This document shows positions 1 to 8,018 of a stretch of 14,914 nucleotides of DNA, in pieces. The notes beneath the pieces were generated by a model. That model was not told where the DNA came from. It saw only the letters and a program-made list of their open reading frames with translations, and did not search any database. The translations under genes were made by a program, and so were the position numbers. Origin of the DNA: Haemophilus parahaemolyticus (GTDB taxonomy: Bacteria; Pseudomonadota; Gammaproteobacteria; Enterobacterales; Pasteurellaceae); contig NZ_JAHAHT010000037.1 of assembly GCF_018373095.1 (NCBI RefSeq), positions 1 through 14,914 on the forward strand. The letters are read 5' to 3'. Each line of letters opens with the position of its first letter. Position 1 is the stretch's first letter.

Positions 1-336
1 GAGTTTGGTATCTAATTCGGTGAAAGTCACTTTCGAGAACACCGCATATTTTTTGAGCTGAGTTAAAGCCTCAGGCAATAAATCTTGATGGATGATGGCA
101 AAAAATTGCTCTTGGCTCGCTCGATATAAACGGAACAAGGCACTCATTTTGCCTTTGGGATCACAGTGGCAAGTCAGTGTGTGGCTGGCTACTTCAAGCT
201 TCGCCACATCGCAAGTTAATTGCCCTTGCAGATATTTTTCTGCATCCACTCCTGCAATTTCAATCAAACGATATTGTTCAAGTAATACGCAAAGTTCGGG
301 ATAGATTTTGCTAATTTGATTACATTCGCATTTCAT
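1..336 (-). CDS. ygfZ: tRNA-modifying/folate-binding protein YgfZ, N-terminal part
   Basis: The reverse strand is open from an ATG at 336 to the window edge, giving the first 112 residues of a protein that continues outside. The stretch around residues 29-44 (GVDAEKYLQGQLTCDV) is the family hallmark near the N-terminus, followed by the conserved CDPKGKM segment. YgfZ belongs to the GcvT-like folate-binding family and is needed for the activity of some Fe-S enzymes, including the tRNA methylthiotransferase MiaB. The signature KGCxxGQ motif lies further on and cannot be checked here. The start is supported by an AAGGAC ribosome-binding site about 7 nt upstream. The gene begins 26 nt after the yicC stop on the same strand, so the two are probably co-transcribed. 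Confidence 0.88.
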   Translation of the reverse strand, partial: MKCECNQISKIYPELCVLLEQYRLIEIAGVDAEKYLQGQLTCDVAKLEVASHTLTCHCDPKGKMSALFRLYRASQEQFFAIIHQDLLPEALTQLKKYAVFSKVTFTELDTKL

Positions 337-362
337 TTTTAAGTCCTTAAAAAATCCTTTTT

Positions 363-1226
363 CTATTCTAAATTTTGGATTTGCTCACGCATTTGCTCGA
401 TAAGCACTTTCAATTCCACCGCAGAATTAGTAATATCGGCATTGATTGATTTTGAAGCCAGTGTATTGGACTCGCGATTGAGCTCTTGCATCATAAAGTC
501 TAATTTACGTCCTACTGCACCGCCTTTTTTAAGGATTGAGCTAGTCTCTTTTACGTGCAATTGCAAGCGGTCTAATTCTTCCGCCACATCGACACGCTGT
601 GCGGTGAGTACCATTTCTTGTTCTAAGCGTTGTGGATCAAGTTGTAGATTAAGCTCCTCAAAGCGTTGTTGCAGGCGATCTTTTTGCCATTGCAACACTT
701 CTGGCATTTGGTTTTGCACGCTTTGAGCAATCTCTGCGATACTGTCTAGGCGTTGTTGAATAATCGCTTGTAAATTTGCCCCTTCGCGTCCACGCATCGC
801 AATAAAATCGGTTAATATTTGCTCGAAACCTGCCAATAAATCTTGGGTGATTTGGTCTAAATCTTGGCTTTGTGCATCTACCACACCAGGGTAACGTAGC
901 ACATCCACCAAGTTGATCTCCCCTTCTCCCGCAATGCCCTGCAAAGTTTTAAGCGAAGCGATAACTTGTTCTGCATAATCATTATTTAATGCGATTTTAT
1001 TGTTGCTCGCTTGTGCTAATTCTACACGTAGGCTACATTCCACTTTCCCGCGAGTAAGCGAGTTACGCAGACGTTCGCGTAAGCCCATTTCTAAATGGCG
1101 GAAGGCTTCAGGCAGGCGGAAATAGGTTTCTAAAAAGCGTTGATTGACAGAGCGGATTTCCCACACTGCATTGCCCCACTCTTTTTTTATTTCTAAATGA
1201 GCAAAGGCAGTCATACTATAAATCAT
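363..1226 (-). CDS. yicC: YicC family endoribonuclease
   Basis: This is a full-length 287-residue member of the YicC/YloC family. The N-terminus MIYSMTAFA and the following segment with RSVNQRFLETYFRLPE and LTRGKVECSLRVE are typical. The C-terminal DUF1732 part (about 217-287) contains GRKLDFMMQELNRESNT and ends in a conserved LKVLIEQMREQIQN helix. E. coli YicC has been reported to act as an endoribonuclease with a role in decay of the small RNA RyhB together with PNPase, so a role in RNA turnover is likely. The predicted protein is soluble and cytoplasmic. It is divergently arranged with rph, another RNA-processing gene, as in E. coli, and ygfZ follows it. Identity is secure; function is by family. 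Confidence 0.93.
   Translation of the reverse strand: MIYSMTAFAHLEIKKEWGNAVWEIRSVNQRFLETYFRLPEAFRHLEMGLRERLRNSLTRGKVECSLRVELAQASNNKIALNNDYAEQVIASLKTLQGIAGEGEINLVDVLRYPGVVDAQSQDLDQITQDLLAGFEQILTDFIAMRGREGANLQAIIQQRLDSIAEIAQSVQNQMPEVLQWQKDRLQQRFEELNLQLDPQRLEQEMVLTAQRVDVAEELDRLQLHVKETSSILKKGGAVGRKLDFMMQELNRESNTLASKSINADITNSAVELKVLIEQMREQIQNLE
564..571 (+). repeat. Uptake signal core within yicC
   Basis: This is CAAGCGGT followed by C, the 8-nt core of the Apl-type Pasteurellaceae uptake signal. The downstream bases (TAATTCTT) fit the A/T-rich extension only partly. Coding position alone could explain it, so confidence is moderate. Confidence 0.5.
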
Positions 1227-1242
1227 CTTGATTGTCCTGTTT

Positions 1243-1248
1243 TATAAT
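1243..1248 (+). promoter_or_regulatory. Candidate -10 element for rph
   Basis: A perfect TATAAT lies in the 82-nt divergent gap between yicC and rph, about 60 nt before the rph start. No good -35 hexamer sits at the normal distance; the nearest TTGATT (1228-1233) is only 9 nt away. The site is therefore only a candidate. The rph ribosome-binding site is the AGAAGGA run near 1291-1297. Confidence 0.35.
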
Positions 1249-1308
1249 GAAAATTGTCTTATTGTACTGTAAAATAGCCAAGAATTTTAGTAGAAGGAAA
1301 GAAAAACT

Positions 1309-2025
1309 ATGCGTCCGAATAATCGCGAATTAAACCAAATCCGTCCTGTAAAAATCACTCGTCACTATACAAAATATGCTGAAGGCTCTGTATTAATTGA
1401 ATTTGGCGAAACCAAAGTGCTTTGCAATGCAACCATTGAAGAAACCGTGCCACGTTTCTTAAAAGGGCAACAACAAGGCTGGGTAACGGCGGAATATGGT
1501 ATGTTGCCACGTGCGACGCACTCTCGCACACAACGCGAAGCGGCAAAAGGCAAGCAAACAGGCAGAACGATGGAAATTCAACGTTTAATCGCACGCTCTT
1601 TACGTGCTGTGGTCGATCTTAAAGCACTTGGCGAACGCACTATTACCGTGGATTGCGATGTGATTCAAGCCGATGGTGGCACGCGCACCGCATCTATCAC
1701 TGGTGCTTGTGTAGCACTACATGATGCCATTGCTCACTTAATCGAAAATGGTACGCTTAAAACCAGCCCACTTAAAGGCTTAGTCGCTGCGGTTTCTGTT
1801 GGTATTGTGGATGGCGAAGCGGTTTGTGATTTGGAATATGTGGAAGATTCAAATGCGGAAACCGATATGAACGTGGTAATGGTTGAAGATGGCAGAATGG
1901 TTGAAGTGCAAGGCACTGCAGAAGGCGAACCGTTCTCACACGATGAATTATTGCATTTGTTAGACCTTGCAAAACAAGGGATTAACCAGTTAGTTGCAGC
2001 ACAACGTGAAGCGTTAAATCTATAA
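1309..2025 (+). CDS. rph: Ribonuclease PH
   Basis: This is a complete 238-residue RNase PH, the usual length. The enzyme is a phosphate-dependent 3'-5' exoribonuclease that trims the 3' ends of tRNA precursors and other RNAs, normally as a hexamer in the cytoplasm. Visible signatures are MRPNNRELNQIRPVKI at the N-terminus, RATHSRTQREA (68-78), the phosphate-binding Arg86 in TGRTMEIQRLI, the GTRT loop at 124-127 (Arg126), and the acidic metal-site residues Asp180 and Asp186 in the segment EDSNAETDMN. The ATG is preceded by an AGAAGGA ribosome-binding site. It diverges from yicC. Unlike E. coli, where pyrE follows rph, rmuC follows here across a gap filled by two palindromes. Confidence 0.97.
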   Translation: MRPNNRELNQIRPVKITRHYTKYAEGSVLIEFGETKVLCNATIEETVPRFLKGQQQGWVTAEYGMLPRATHSRTQREAAKGKQTGRTMEIQRLIARSLRAVVDLKALGERTITVDCDVIQADGGTRTASITGACVALHDAIAHLIENGTLKTSPLKGLVAAVSVGIVDGEAVCDLEYVEDSNAETDMNVVMVEDGRMVEVQGTAEGEPFSHDELLHLLDLAKQGINQLVAAQREALNL

Positions 2026-2043
2026 TTTTCCATCATTTATTTG

Positions 2044-2105
2044 GTAGGGCAGACTTCCAGTCTGCCATTTCATTTCTTTAACTGGCGGACTGAAGTCCGC
2101 CCCAC
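2044..2105. repeat. REP-like palindrome pair (BIME-like)
   Basis: Two related hairpins face each other in the rph-rmuC gap. Unit 1 is GTAG (2044-2047) followed by arms GGCAGACT (2048-2055) and AGTCTGCC (2059-2066) with a 3-nt loop. Unit 2, read on the minus strand, has a GTGG tetranucleotide (2105-2102) and arms GGCGGACT and AGTCCGCC (2101-2084) with a 2-nt loop. A 5' GTAG-type tetranucleotide plus a GC-rich hairpin, present as an inverted pair, is the described layout of REP elements moved by RAYT transposases. No T-tract follows either hairpin, so neither looks like an intrinsic terminator. The REP assignment is inference because no RAYT gene is in view. Confidence 0.6.
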
Positions 2106-2116
2106 ATTTAGCATCT

Positions 2117-3697
2117 ATGACAATCGATCCAATCTGGCTTTACATCGGCTTAATTTTACTCAGTTTTCTCTCCATTACCCTCTTTTTTCTGTATTCTCGC
2201 TTAGCAAACGAAGCGGCAGAACAGAAAGTTCAACTTGCCCAACTTTCGCAAAAAGCAGAACAGCTTGCGACTGAAAAATCACAGGTAGAACAATGGGCTG
2301 TGCAGTATAAAGTTCGCTCCGAAAATGCGGAAAATCGTATTAGCGAAAAAGAGAGCGAAATTCACCGCTTGCAAGCGAAAATTGAGCAAGCAGCTCAGTT
2401 GGAAGATCAGCAAGAGAGCTACATCAACGAGTTGAAAGAACGCATTGGGGCATCACAAGCGAAGGCGGAGAGCTTGGAAGAACAGCTTGCTTTTAGCCAT
2501 CAACGTTTGAACCAAAAAGAACAAGAATGCCAACGCTTGAATGGACAATTCACTCAATCGCAAAATGAACTAACTGAATTACGCACGACTTTAAACGAAA
2601 AACAGGCAAATTTTGAAGAGCAACAACGCAATTTTGTGCAGGTAAAACAGCAGCTAAATGTGGAATTTCAACATCTGGCTCAACAGATTTTAGAAGAAAA
2701 AAGCCAACTTTTCGCTCAAAGTAATCAATCCTCATTAGATGCATTACTCAAACCATTTAAAGAGCAAATCGAAGGCTTCCAAAAACGTGTGAATGAAGTG
2801 CATAGCGAGTCGCTTAAAGGCACGGCAAACTTGGAAGCAGAGATCAAGCGAGTGTTACAAATTGGTGTGTCGATGTCAGAAGAAGCACAAAATTTGGCAA
2901 CTGCTTTGAAAGGCAACAATAAAATCGCAGGTAACTGGGGTGAAGTGCAACTAGAAAGTGCGTTGCAATCGGCGGGTTTATTGGCAAATGAGCATTATGT
3001 GGCTCAAGAAAATTTTCGCGATGAAGAGGGCAAGCGTTTTGCTCCTGACTTTGTATTGCATTTGCCTGATAACAAGCATTTAATTATCGACAGCAAAGTC
3101 TCGCTGGTAGCATATGACAAAGCAATTCGTGCCGAAAATCAATCCGAAGTGTTACAAGCATTCGATGAACACTGCCGCTCGTTGCGGGCACATATTGATG
3201 GGCTTTCCAAGAAAAATTATAGCTCACTTTTAGGCGTGAAAAGCCCTGATTTTGTGCTGATGTTTGTGCCGATTGAGCCTGCTTACATTGAGGCAATGAA
3301 GCACGATCCTCAGCTCTTTAACTTTGGTTATGAACGTAATGTGATTTTGGTTTCGTACACCACGCTAATGCCGATTTTACGCACAGTCGCAAACCTTTGG
3401 CGAATTGAACGAGGTAACAGCGAAGCTCGTGAGATCAGCGAAAAAGCAGGTGATATTTACAACCAAGTGTGTACCATTGCTGAACGTTTGAGTAAGCTTG
3501 GCAACACACTAAATACTGTAAATAATCAGTACAATCAAACAGTCACTGCTTTGGTTGGACGACAAGGTTTGCTTGGTAAAGTTGAACGTTTCCAACAGCT
3601 TTCAACTAAAGCCAGCCAAAATGTACCGCAAGTCGAATTTATACAGAATGATTTGGATACGGCGAGATTGGAATTGTTGGTGGAGAAGTACGAATAA
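2117..3697 (+). CDS. rmuC: DNA recombination protein RmuC
   Basis: This 526-residue protein has the RmuC layout: one N-terminal membrane segment (about 6-27), a long Glu/Gln-rich coiled coil (about 30-200), and the RmuC domain (about 205-490). In the domain GNWGE is at 272-276, and PDFVLHLPDNKH plus LIIDSK at 310-327 resembles a PD-(D/E)xK nuclease core (Asp311, Asp325, Lys327). RmuC was identified in E. coli as limiting recombination at inverted repeats; its biochemical activity is not well defined. The family is usually nearer 450-500 residues, and the extra length here is coiled coil. No Shine-Dalgarno sequence is evident before the ATG, and a REP-like hairpin ends only 15 nt upstream, but no better in-frame start exists. 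Confidence 0.92.
   Translation: MTIDPIWLYIGLILLSFLSITLFFLYSRLANEAAEQKVQLAQLSQKAEQLATEKSQVEQWAVQYKVRSENAENRISEKESEIHRLQAKIEQAAQLEDQQESYINELKERIGASQAKAESLEEQLAFSHQRLNQKEQECQRLNGQFTQSQNELTELRTTLNEKQANFEEQQRNFVQVKQQLNVEFQHLAQQILEEKSQLFAQSNQSSLDALLKPFKEQIEGFQKRVNEVHSESLKGTANLEAEIKRVLQIGVSMSEEAQNLATALKGNNKIAGNWGEVQLESALQSAGLLANEHYVAQENFRDEEGKRFAPDFVLHLPDNKHLIIDSKVSLVAYDKAIRAENQSEVLQAFDEHCRSLRAHIDGLSKKNYSSLLGVKSPDFVLMFVPIEPAYIEAMKHDPQLFNFGYERNVILVSYTTLMPILRTVANLWRIERGNSEAREISEKAGDIYNQVCTIAERLSKLGNTLNTVNNQYNQTVTALVGRQGLLGKVERFQQLSTKASQNVPQVEFIQNDLDTARLELLVEKYE
2364..2371 (-). repeat. Uptake signal core within rmuC
   Basis: The minus strand reads CAAGCGGT. The extension (GAATTTCGC) is A/T-rich but lacks the C after the core. 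It is a weaker match than the intergenic and recJ sites. Confidence 0.4.
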
Positions 3698-3733
3698 GCC
3701 ACATAGGACATAATAGACAAAAGCACAGTAAGC

Positions 3734-3761
3734 AATAGGGCGAATTTCCATTCGCCCTATT
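3734..3761. terminator. Bidirectional terminator-like palindrome, REP-related
   Basis: There is a perfect 12-bp stem, AATAGGGCGAAT (3734-3745) against ATTCGCCCTATT (3750-3761), with loop TTCC. It sits between the convergent rmuC and sucB genes, so it can end transcription from both sides, although the following T-runs are weak (TTTCCTTTC on the plus strand). The pattern TAGGGC-GA-TTCC-TC-GCC also matches unit 1 of the rph-rmuC palindrome pair, so it may be a third copy of the same repeat family that has been put to use as a terminator. Confidence 0.65.
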
Positions 3762-3778
3762 TCCTTTCAATTAAACTA

Positions 3779-5008
3779 TTAGATTTCTAACAACAAACGT
3801 GTTGGATCTTCTAATAAATCTTTCACAGTAACTAAGAATCCTACAGACTCTTTGCCATCAATTAAACGGTGGTCATAAGAGAGAGCCAAATACATCATTG
3901 GGCGGATAACCACTTGACCATCAACGGCTACAGGGCGGTCTTTGATGGCGTGCATACCCAAAATTGCACTTTGCGGCGGATTGATGATTGGGGTTGACAT
4001 CAATGAGCCAAACACTCCGCCGTTGGTGATCGTGAAGTTACCGCCAGTTAAGTCTTCTACGGTTAATTTTCCATCACGCCCTTTTATTGCTAACTCTTTA
4101 ATCGTTTTTTCAATGTCTGCCATTGAGAGTTTATCGCAATTACGGAGCACTGGGGTAACTAATCCCCGCGGGGTGGAAACTGCAATACTGATGTCGAAGT
4201 AATTATGATAAACCACATCATCACCATCAATAGAGGCATTGATTTCTGGATAACGTTTTAATGCTTCCACTACTGCTTTGATGTAGAACGACATAAAGCC
4301 TAAACGTACGCCGTGTTGTTTTTCGAATTTATCGCCGTATTGTTTGCGTAAATTCATAATTGGTTGCATATCTACTTCATTGAAAGTAGTAAGCATTGCC
4401 GTGCTGTTTTTTGCTTCAAGTAAGCGTTCTGCAATACGTTTGCGTAAACGGGTCATTGGCACGCGTTTTTCGCTACGTGCAGAGTAAGCCACAGTGCTCA
4501 CGGTGTTTTGTTCGGTAGCAATATTCGCTTTGGCTTGTTGTGCTTCACGTTTTGCGAGGTAAGCGTTGATATCTTCTCGAGTTAAACGACCACCTACGCC
4601 TGTGCCTTGCACTTGGTTCGCTTCAATGCCGTGTTCTGCTAGTAAACGACGGATGGCAGGACCTTGAGAGTCGGCATCTGAATGGTCGTTTTCAATTGCT
4701 GATTTTTGGCGATCTGCTGGAGTAGGTTCAACATCATTATTTGCAACATTTTGGATAAAATCGCCCGCTTGTGCGGTATCAATTTTTCCTAACAATTGGG
4801 AAGATACCACAGTTGCACCTGTTGCTTGAGTGATTTCAACAAGTACTCCATCTACTGGTGCAGGCACTTCAAGAACGACTTTGTCGGTTTCGATTTCGAC
4901 TAAGACGTCATCACGGGTTACTCGGTCCCCCGCTTGTTTATGCCAAGTTGCGACAGTTGCATCAGCAACCGATTCAGGGAGTATGGGAGTAAGAATTTCA
5001 GTTGTCAT
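3779..5008 (-). CDS. sucB: 2-oxoglutarate dehydrogenase E2 (dihydrolipoyl succinyltransferase)
   Basis: This is a complete 409-residue E2 subunit that transfers the succinyl group from a lipoyl arm to CoA and forms the core of the 2-oxoglutarate dehydrogenase complex. Domains in order are a lipoyl domain (1-78, with lipoylated Lys43 in ETDKV), an Ala/Pro/charged linker, a peripheral subunit-binding domain (about 115-152, with GPAIRRLLAEHGI and GTGVGGRLTREDI), a second linker, and the catalytic domain (about 180-409). The active-site motif DHRLIDGKE (379-387) has His380 and Asp384. The ATG has a strong AAGGAA ribosome-binding site and starts 30 nt after sucA ends. The E3 subunit (lpd) is not in the window. 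Confidence 0.97.
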   Translation of the reverse strand: MTTEILTPILPESVADATVATWHKQAGDRVTRDDVLVEIETDKVVLEVPAPVDGVLVEITQATGATVVSSQLLGKIDTAQAGDFIQNVANNDVEPTPADRQKSAIENDHSDADSQGPAIRRLLAEHGIEANQVQGTGVGGRLTREDINAYLAKREAQQAKANIATEQNTVSTVAYSARSEKRVPMTRLRKRIAERLLEAKNSTAMLTTFNEVDMQPIMNLRKQYGDKFEKQHGVRLGFMSFYIKAVVEALKRYPEINASIDGDDVVYHNYFDISIAVSTPRGLVTPVLRNCDKLSMADIEKTIKELAIKGRDGKLTVEDLTGGNFTITNGGVFGSLMSTPIINPPQSAILGMHAIKDRPVAVDGQVVIRPMMYLALSYDHRLIDGKESVGFLVTVKDLLEDPTRLLLEI

Positions 5009-5038
5009 ATCTAGTTCCTTTTTTATCTCAAGCCTAAA

Positions 5039-7852
5039 TTAAAGCGTTAAGGCTTGTTCAATCAATTCACGTTGTTGTTTGTTATGTAATGAAGCGTAGC
5101 CCACCGCTGGTGCGGCAGAAGCTGGTCTGCCTGCATAAGAAAGTTTTGCACCTTTAGGAATGACGTATTCAAAATTATGTTTACTGCAATACCAAGCACC
5201 TTGGTTTTGAGGTTCTTCTTGACACCATACGAAATTAGTTACGTGAGTATAAGGTTCAAGGATTTTTGCTACCTCTTCGTAAGGGAACGGGTAAAGCTGT
5301 TCAATACGAACAATTGCCACATCAGTTTGTGCTTTTTTGCGACGTTCTTCAATTAAATCGTATAACACTTTGCCTGAACACATTACCACACGTTTTACTT
5401 GGCTTGGTTCAATGGCATCAATTTCTCCAATTGCATTTTGGAATGTGCCTTCCGTAAGTTCTTCTAATGAAGAAATCGCAAGTGGATGACGGAGCAATGA
5501 TTTTGGTGTAATGGCAACCAATGGGCGACGCATTTTGCGGATCGCTTGACGGCGAAGCATATGATAAACCTGTGCTGGCGTACTTGGGATACACACCTGG
5601 ATGTTCTGTTCAGCACAAAGTTGTAAGTAGCGTTCAACGCGAGCTGAAGAGTGCTCTGGGCCTTGTCCTTCATAGCCGTGAGGAAGTAGCATCACTAAGC
5701 CACACATTCTGCCCCATTTTTGTTCTCCAGAGCTGATAAATTGGTCAATCACAATTTGTGCACCGTTGGCAAAGTCACCAAATTGGGCTTCCCAAATGGT
5801 TAAGGTTTTCGGGTCTGTAGTGGCAAAACCATATTCAAAGGCAAGTACGGCTTCTTCAGAAAGTACAGAGTCCCACACTTGGAAACGCCCTTGGTTGGCG
5901 TGTAAGTGTGTAAGAGGTACAAAGCCTGTACCGTCGTTTTGGTTGTGAACAACTGCGTGGCGGTGGAAGAAGGTACCTCGACCTGCATCTTCACCTGAAA
6001 TACGCACGTGCATGCCTTCATCTAATAAAGTCGCATACGCCATGGTTTCCGCCATTCCCCAATCGAATGGTTTGTTACCAGCAGCCATCTCTTTACGATC
6101 ATTGTAAATTTTTTCAACGCGAGAATGGGCTTTGACATTTTCAGGGTATTCTGCTACACGTTTTGCAAGAGTTAAGAAACGATCTTGAGGAAATTGGTTT
6201 TCGTAAGAAGCTGTCCAGTCGTAGTTGAGATATTGTAACCAATCGACAGCTGCCATATCCATTTCACGCCATTCTGGCACAACGCATTCGCCTTGGTCTA
6301 ACGCATCGCGGTAATTATTCATCATTGCAATAGCTTCATCTTGATTGATAACACCTTCAGACACTAAGCGATCTTCATATACTTTACGTGGAGTTGGGTG
6401 TTTTTTAATGATGCTATACATCATCGGCTGCGTTGCTAATGGCTCATCTGCTTCGTTATGACCGTGGCGGCGATAAGAGATTAAATCTATGAAAATATCA
6501 CGTTTGAATAGAGTACGATATTCCACCGCCATTCGTGCTGCAAAAGCGACCGCTTCTGGATCATCACCGTTTACGTGGATGATTGGTGCTTGGATCATTT
6601 TAGCAATATCAGTACAGAACTCTGTTGAGCGAGTATCGTTCGGGTTCGACGTGGTAAAGCCGATCTGGTTATTGATCACGATGCGGATTGTGCCACCTAC
6701 GGTATAACCACGAGCGTTTGCCATATTTAAGGTTTCTTGCATTACGCCTTGACCTGTTACCGCAGAGTCACCGTGCACGGTAACCGCTAACACGTGGTCG
6801 CCTGTTTTATCGCCCGCTCGTTCTTGACGAGCACGTACGGCACCTACAACTACAGGGTTTACGATTTCTAAGTGAGAGGGGTTGAACGCAAGAGTTAAGT
6901 GAACATTTTTATCATCCACAGCAAAATCGGAAGAGAAACCTTGATGATATTTTACATCGCCCGTGCGGTTATCGTCTGCGTGTTTGCCTGCAAATTCATC
7001 AAAGAGTTCACCAGGTTTTTTACCGAGTACATTGACCAACATATTCAAGCGTCCACGGTGTGCCATTCCCATCACCACATCATTCACACCTTGACGGCTG
7101 GCGTGGCGGATAATCTCTTTCATCATTGGGATAAACGCATCAGAACCTTCAAGTGAGAAACGTTTCGCACCAGGGAATTTCGCCCCAATGTAGCGCTCCA
7201 AACCATCAGCAGCAGTCAATTCTGAAAGTAAATTTACTTTTTCTTCTTTTGAGAAAAGTGGTTTATTCAATACGCTTTCCATCTTCGCTTGGAGCCAGTT
7301 GCGTTGTGTCATATCTTGCACGTGCATAAACTCAAGCCCAATGGTGCCAAGGTAGGTTTCTTTTAATGCTTTCGCGAGATCGGAAAACTTCATCGTATCT
7401 TTACCAAACACATATTTACCGACCGTCATTGTTTCGTTTAAATCCGCCTCGCTAAAGCCGTGATAATGGTAATCCAATTCAGGCACACTTGAGGTTTTCC
7501 AGCGGTAATAGTTGAGCGGGTCAAGGTTTGCTTGTGTGTAACCACGGAAGCGGTATGCGTTAATCCATTGCAATAGACGCACTTGTTTTGTGCTTGCTTC
7601 TGGATCTACAACGGTTACTGCTTCTGGGATATTTTCACGGGCAAGCTTGCGGAAATAATCACGCACTTGAGAATGAGGTTGCTCAACTACTGTGGTTGAA
7701 GGGAAGGAATCAAAAATGGCTTTCCAAGACACATCAATGGAGTTCGGATCGTCTAGATATTGTTCGTAAATTTCTTCTACGTAAGTTTGGTTTGAGCCAC
7801 CGAAAGGGCTGGAGGCGAGCCAATCATCAAAGTTTTTGTATTGATATTGCAT
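5039..7852 (-). CDS. sucA: 2-oxoglutarate dehydrogenase E1 component
   Basis: This complete 937-residue protein is the thiamine-diphosphate-dependent E1 subunit. It decarboxylates 2-oxoglutarate and passes the succinyl group to the lipoyl domain of SucB. The N-terminal segment (FDDWLASSPFGGSNQTYVEE) is the E2-binding region. Other landmarks are GMAHRGRLNML (262-272, with active-site His265), the ThDP/Mg motif from GDSAV to NNQIGFTT (361-401, with Asp362, Asn395 and Ile397), VNGDDPEAVAF (427-437), and RRHGHNEADEP (461-471). Length and motifs match the E. coli enzyme, and no key residue looks missing. It is the first gene of the sucAB operon. The ribosome-binding site is weak, with only an AGG about 12 nt before the ATG. 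Confidence 0.98.
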   Translation of the reverse strand: MQYQYKNFDDWLASSPFGGSNQTYVEEIYEQYLDDPNSIDVSWKAIFDSFPSTTVVEQPHSQVRDYFRKLARENIPEAVTVVDPEASTKQVRLLQWINAYRFRGYTQANLDPLNYYRWKTSSVPELDYHYHGFSEADLNETMTVGKYVFGKDTMKFSDLAKALKETYLGTIGLEFMHVQDMTQRNWLQAKMESVLNKPLFSKEEKVNLLSELTAADGLERYIGAKFPGAKRFSLEGSDAFIPMMKEIIRHASRQGVNDVVMGMAHRGRLNMLVNVLGKKPGELFDEFAGKHADDNRTGDVKYHQGFSSDFAVDDKNVHLTLAFNPSHLEIVNPVVVGAVRARQERAGDKTGDHVLAVTVHGDSAVTGQGVMQETLNMANARGYTVGGTIRIVINNQIGFTTSNPNDTRSTEFCTDIAKMIQAPIIHVNGDDPEAVAFAARMAVEYRTLFKRDIFIDLISYRRHGHNEADEPLATQPMMYSIIKKHPTPRKVYEDRLVSEGVINQDEAIAMMNNYRDALDQGECVVPEWREMDMAAVDWLQYLNYDWTASYENQFPQDRFLTLAKRVAEYPENVKAHSRVEKIYNDRKEMAAGNKPFDWGMAETMAYATLLDEGMHVRISGEDAGRGTFFHRHAVVHNQNDGTGFVPLTHLHANQGRFQVWDSVLSEEAVLAFEYGFATTDPKTLTIWEAQFGDFANGAQIVIDQFISSGEQKWGRMCGLVMLLPHGYEGQGPEHSSARVERYLQLCAEQNIQVCIPSTPAQVYHMLRRQAIRKMRRPLVAITPKSLLRHPLAISSLEELTEGTFQNAIGEIDAIEPSQVKRVVMCSGKVLYDLIEERRKKAQTDVAIVRIEQLYPFPYEEVAKILEPYTHVTNFVWCQEEPQNQGAWYCSKHNFEYVIPKGAKLSYAGRPASAAPAVGYASLHNKQQRELIEQALTL

Positions 7853-7889
7853 AGCAGTCTAACCTGTATGGGTTGTATAGGACTTTCCA

Positions 7890-7895
7890 ATTATA
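7890..7895 (-). promoter_or_regulatory. Candidate sucA promoter -10 element
   Basis: Read on the minus strand, a perfect TATAAT lies about 38 nt before the sucA ATG and would give a leader of roughly 30 nt. The -35 region is poor: an ACAGTT-like hexamer is near the right distance, and TTGCTC is too far away. This suggests either an activator-dependent promoter, plausible for a TCA-cycle operon, or a weak one. It lies in the 166-nt gap between znuC and sucA, which otherwise holds an uptake signal and no recognisable gene. Confidence 0.45.
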
Positions 7896-7962
7896 CTCTA
7901 ATTTTGGAGTAAGAACTGTGAGCAATGTCATATTTTTAACAACCTTTTAGCAAATCGAAGAA

Positions 7963-7978
7963 GAAAATTGACCGCTTG
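7963..7978 (-). repeat. DNA uptake signal sequence (Apl type), intergenic
   Basis: On the minus strand this reads CAAGCGGTC followed by AATTTTC. That matches the core and the A/T-rich downstream extension of the Actinobacillus pleuropneumoniae-type uptake signal (ACAAGCGGTC then a purine/T-rich stretch), with the first A replaced by T. It lies in the gap between znuC and sucA. Such sites favour uptake of related DNA by natural transformation in Pasteurellaceae. Confidence 0.75.
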
Positions 7979-8018
7979 AGATGCTCATACTGAATGAAGT
8001 AAATACGAAGAAATTTAT

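Noticed and set aside
92..304. Plus-strand open frame of 70 codons at the left edge
   Set aside because: It is antisense to the ygfZ fragment on the minus strand, which has clear family similarity and a ribosome-binding site.
2044..2105. Palindrome pair as an intrinsic terminator of rph
   Set aside because: Neither hairpin is followed by a T-run, and the next gene runs in the same direction. The inverted-pair layout with GTAG ends fits a REP-type repeat better.
7853..8018. A short gene or znuB remnant between znuC and sucA
   Set aside because: Only a minus-strand ATG frame out of phase with sucA and with no recognisable product was found. The gap holds a promoter candidate and an uptake signal.
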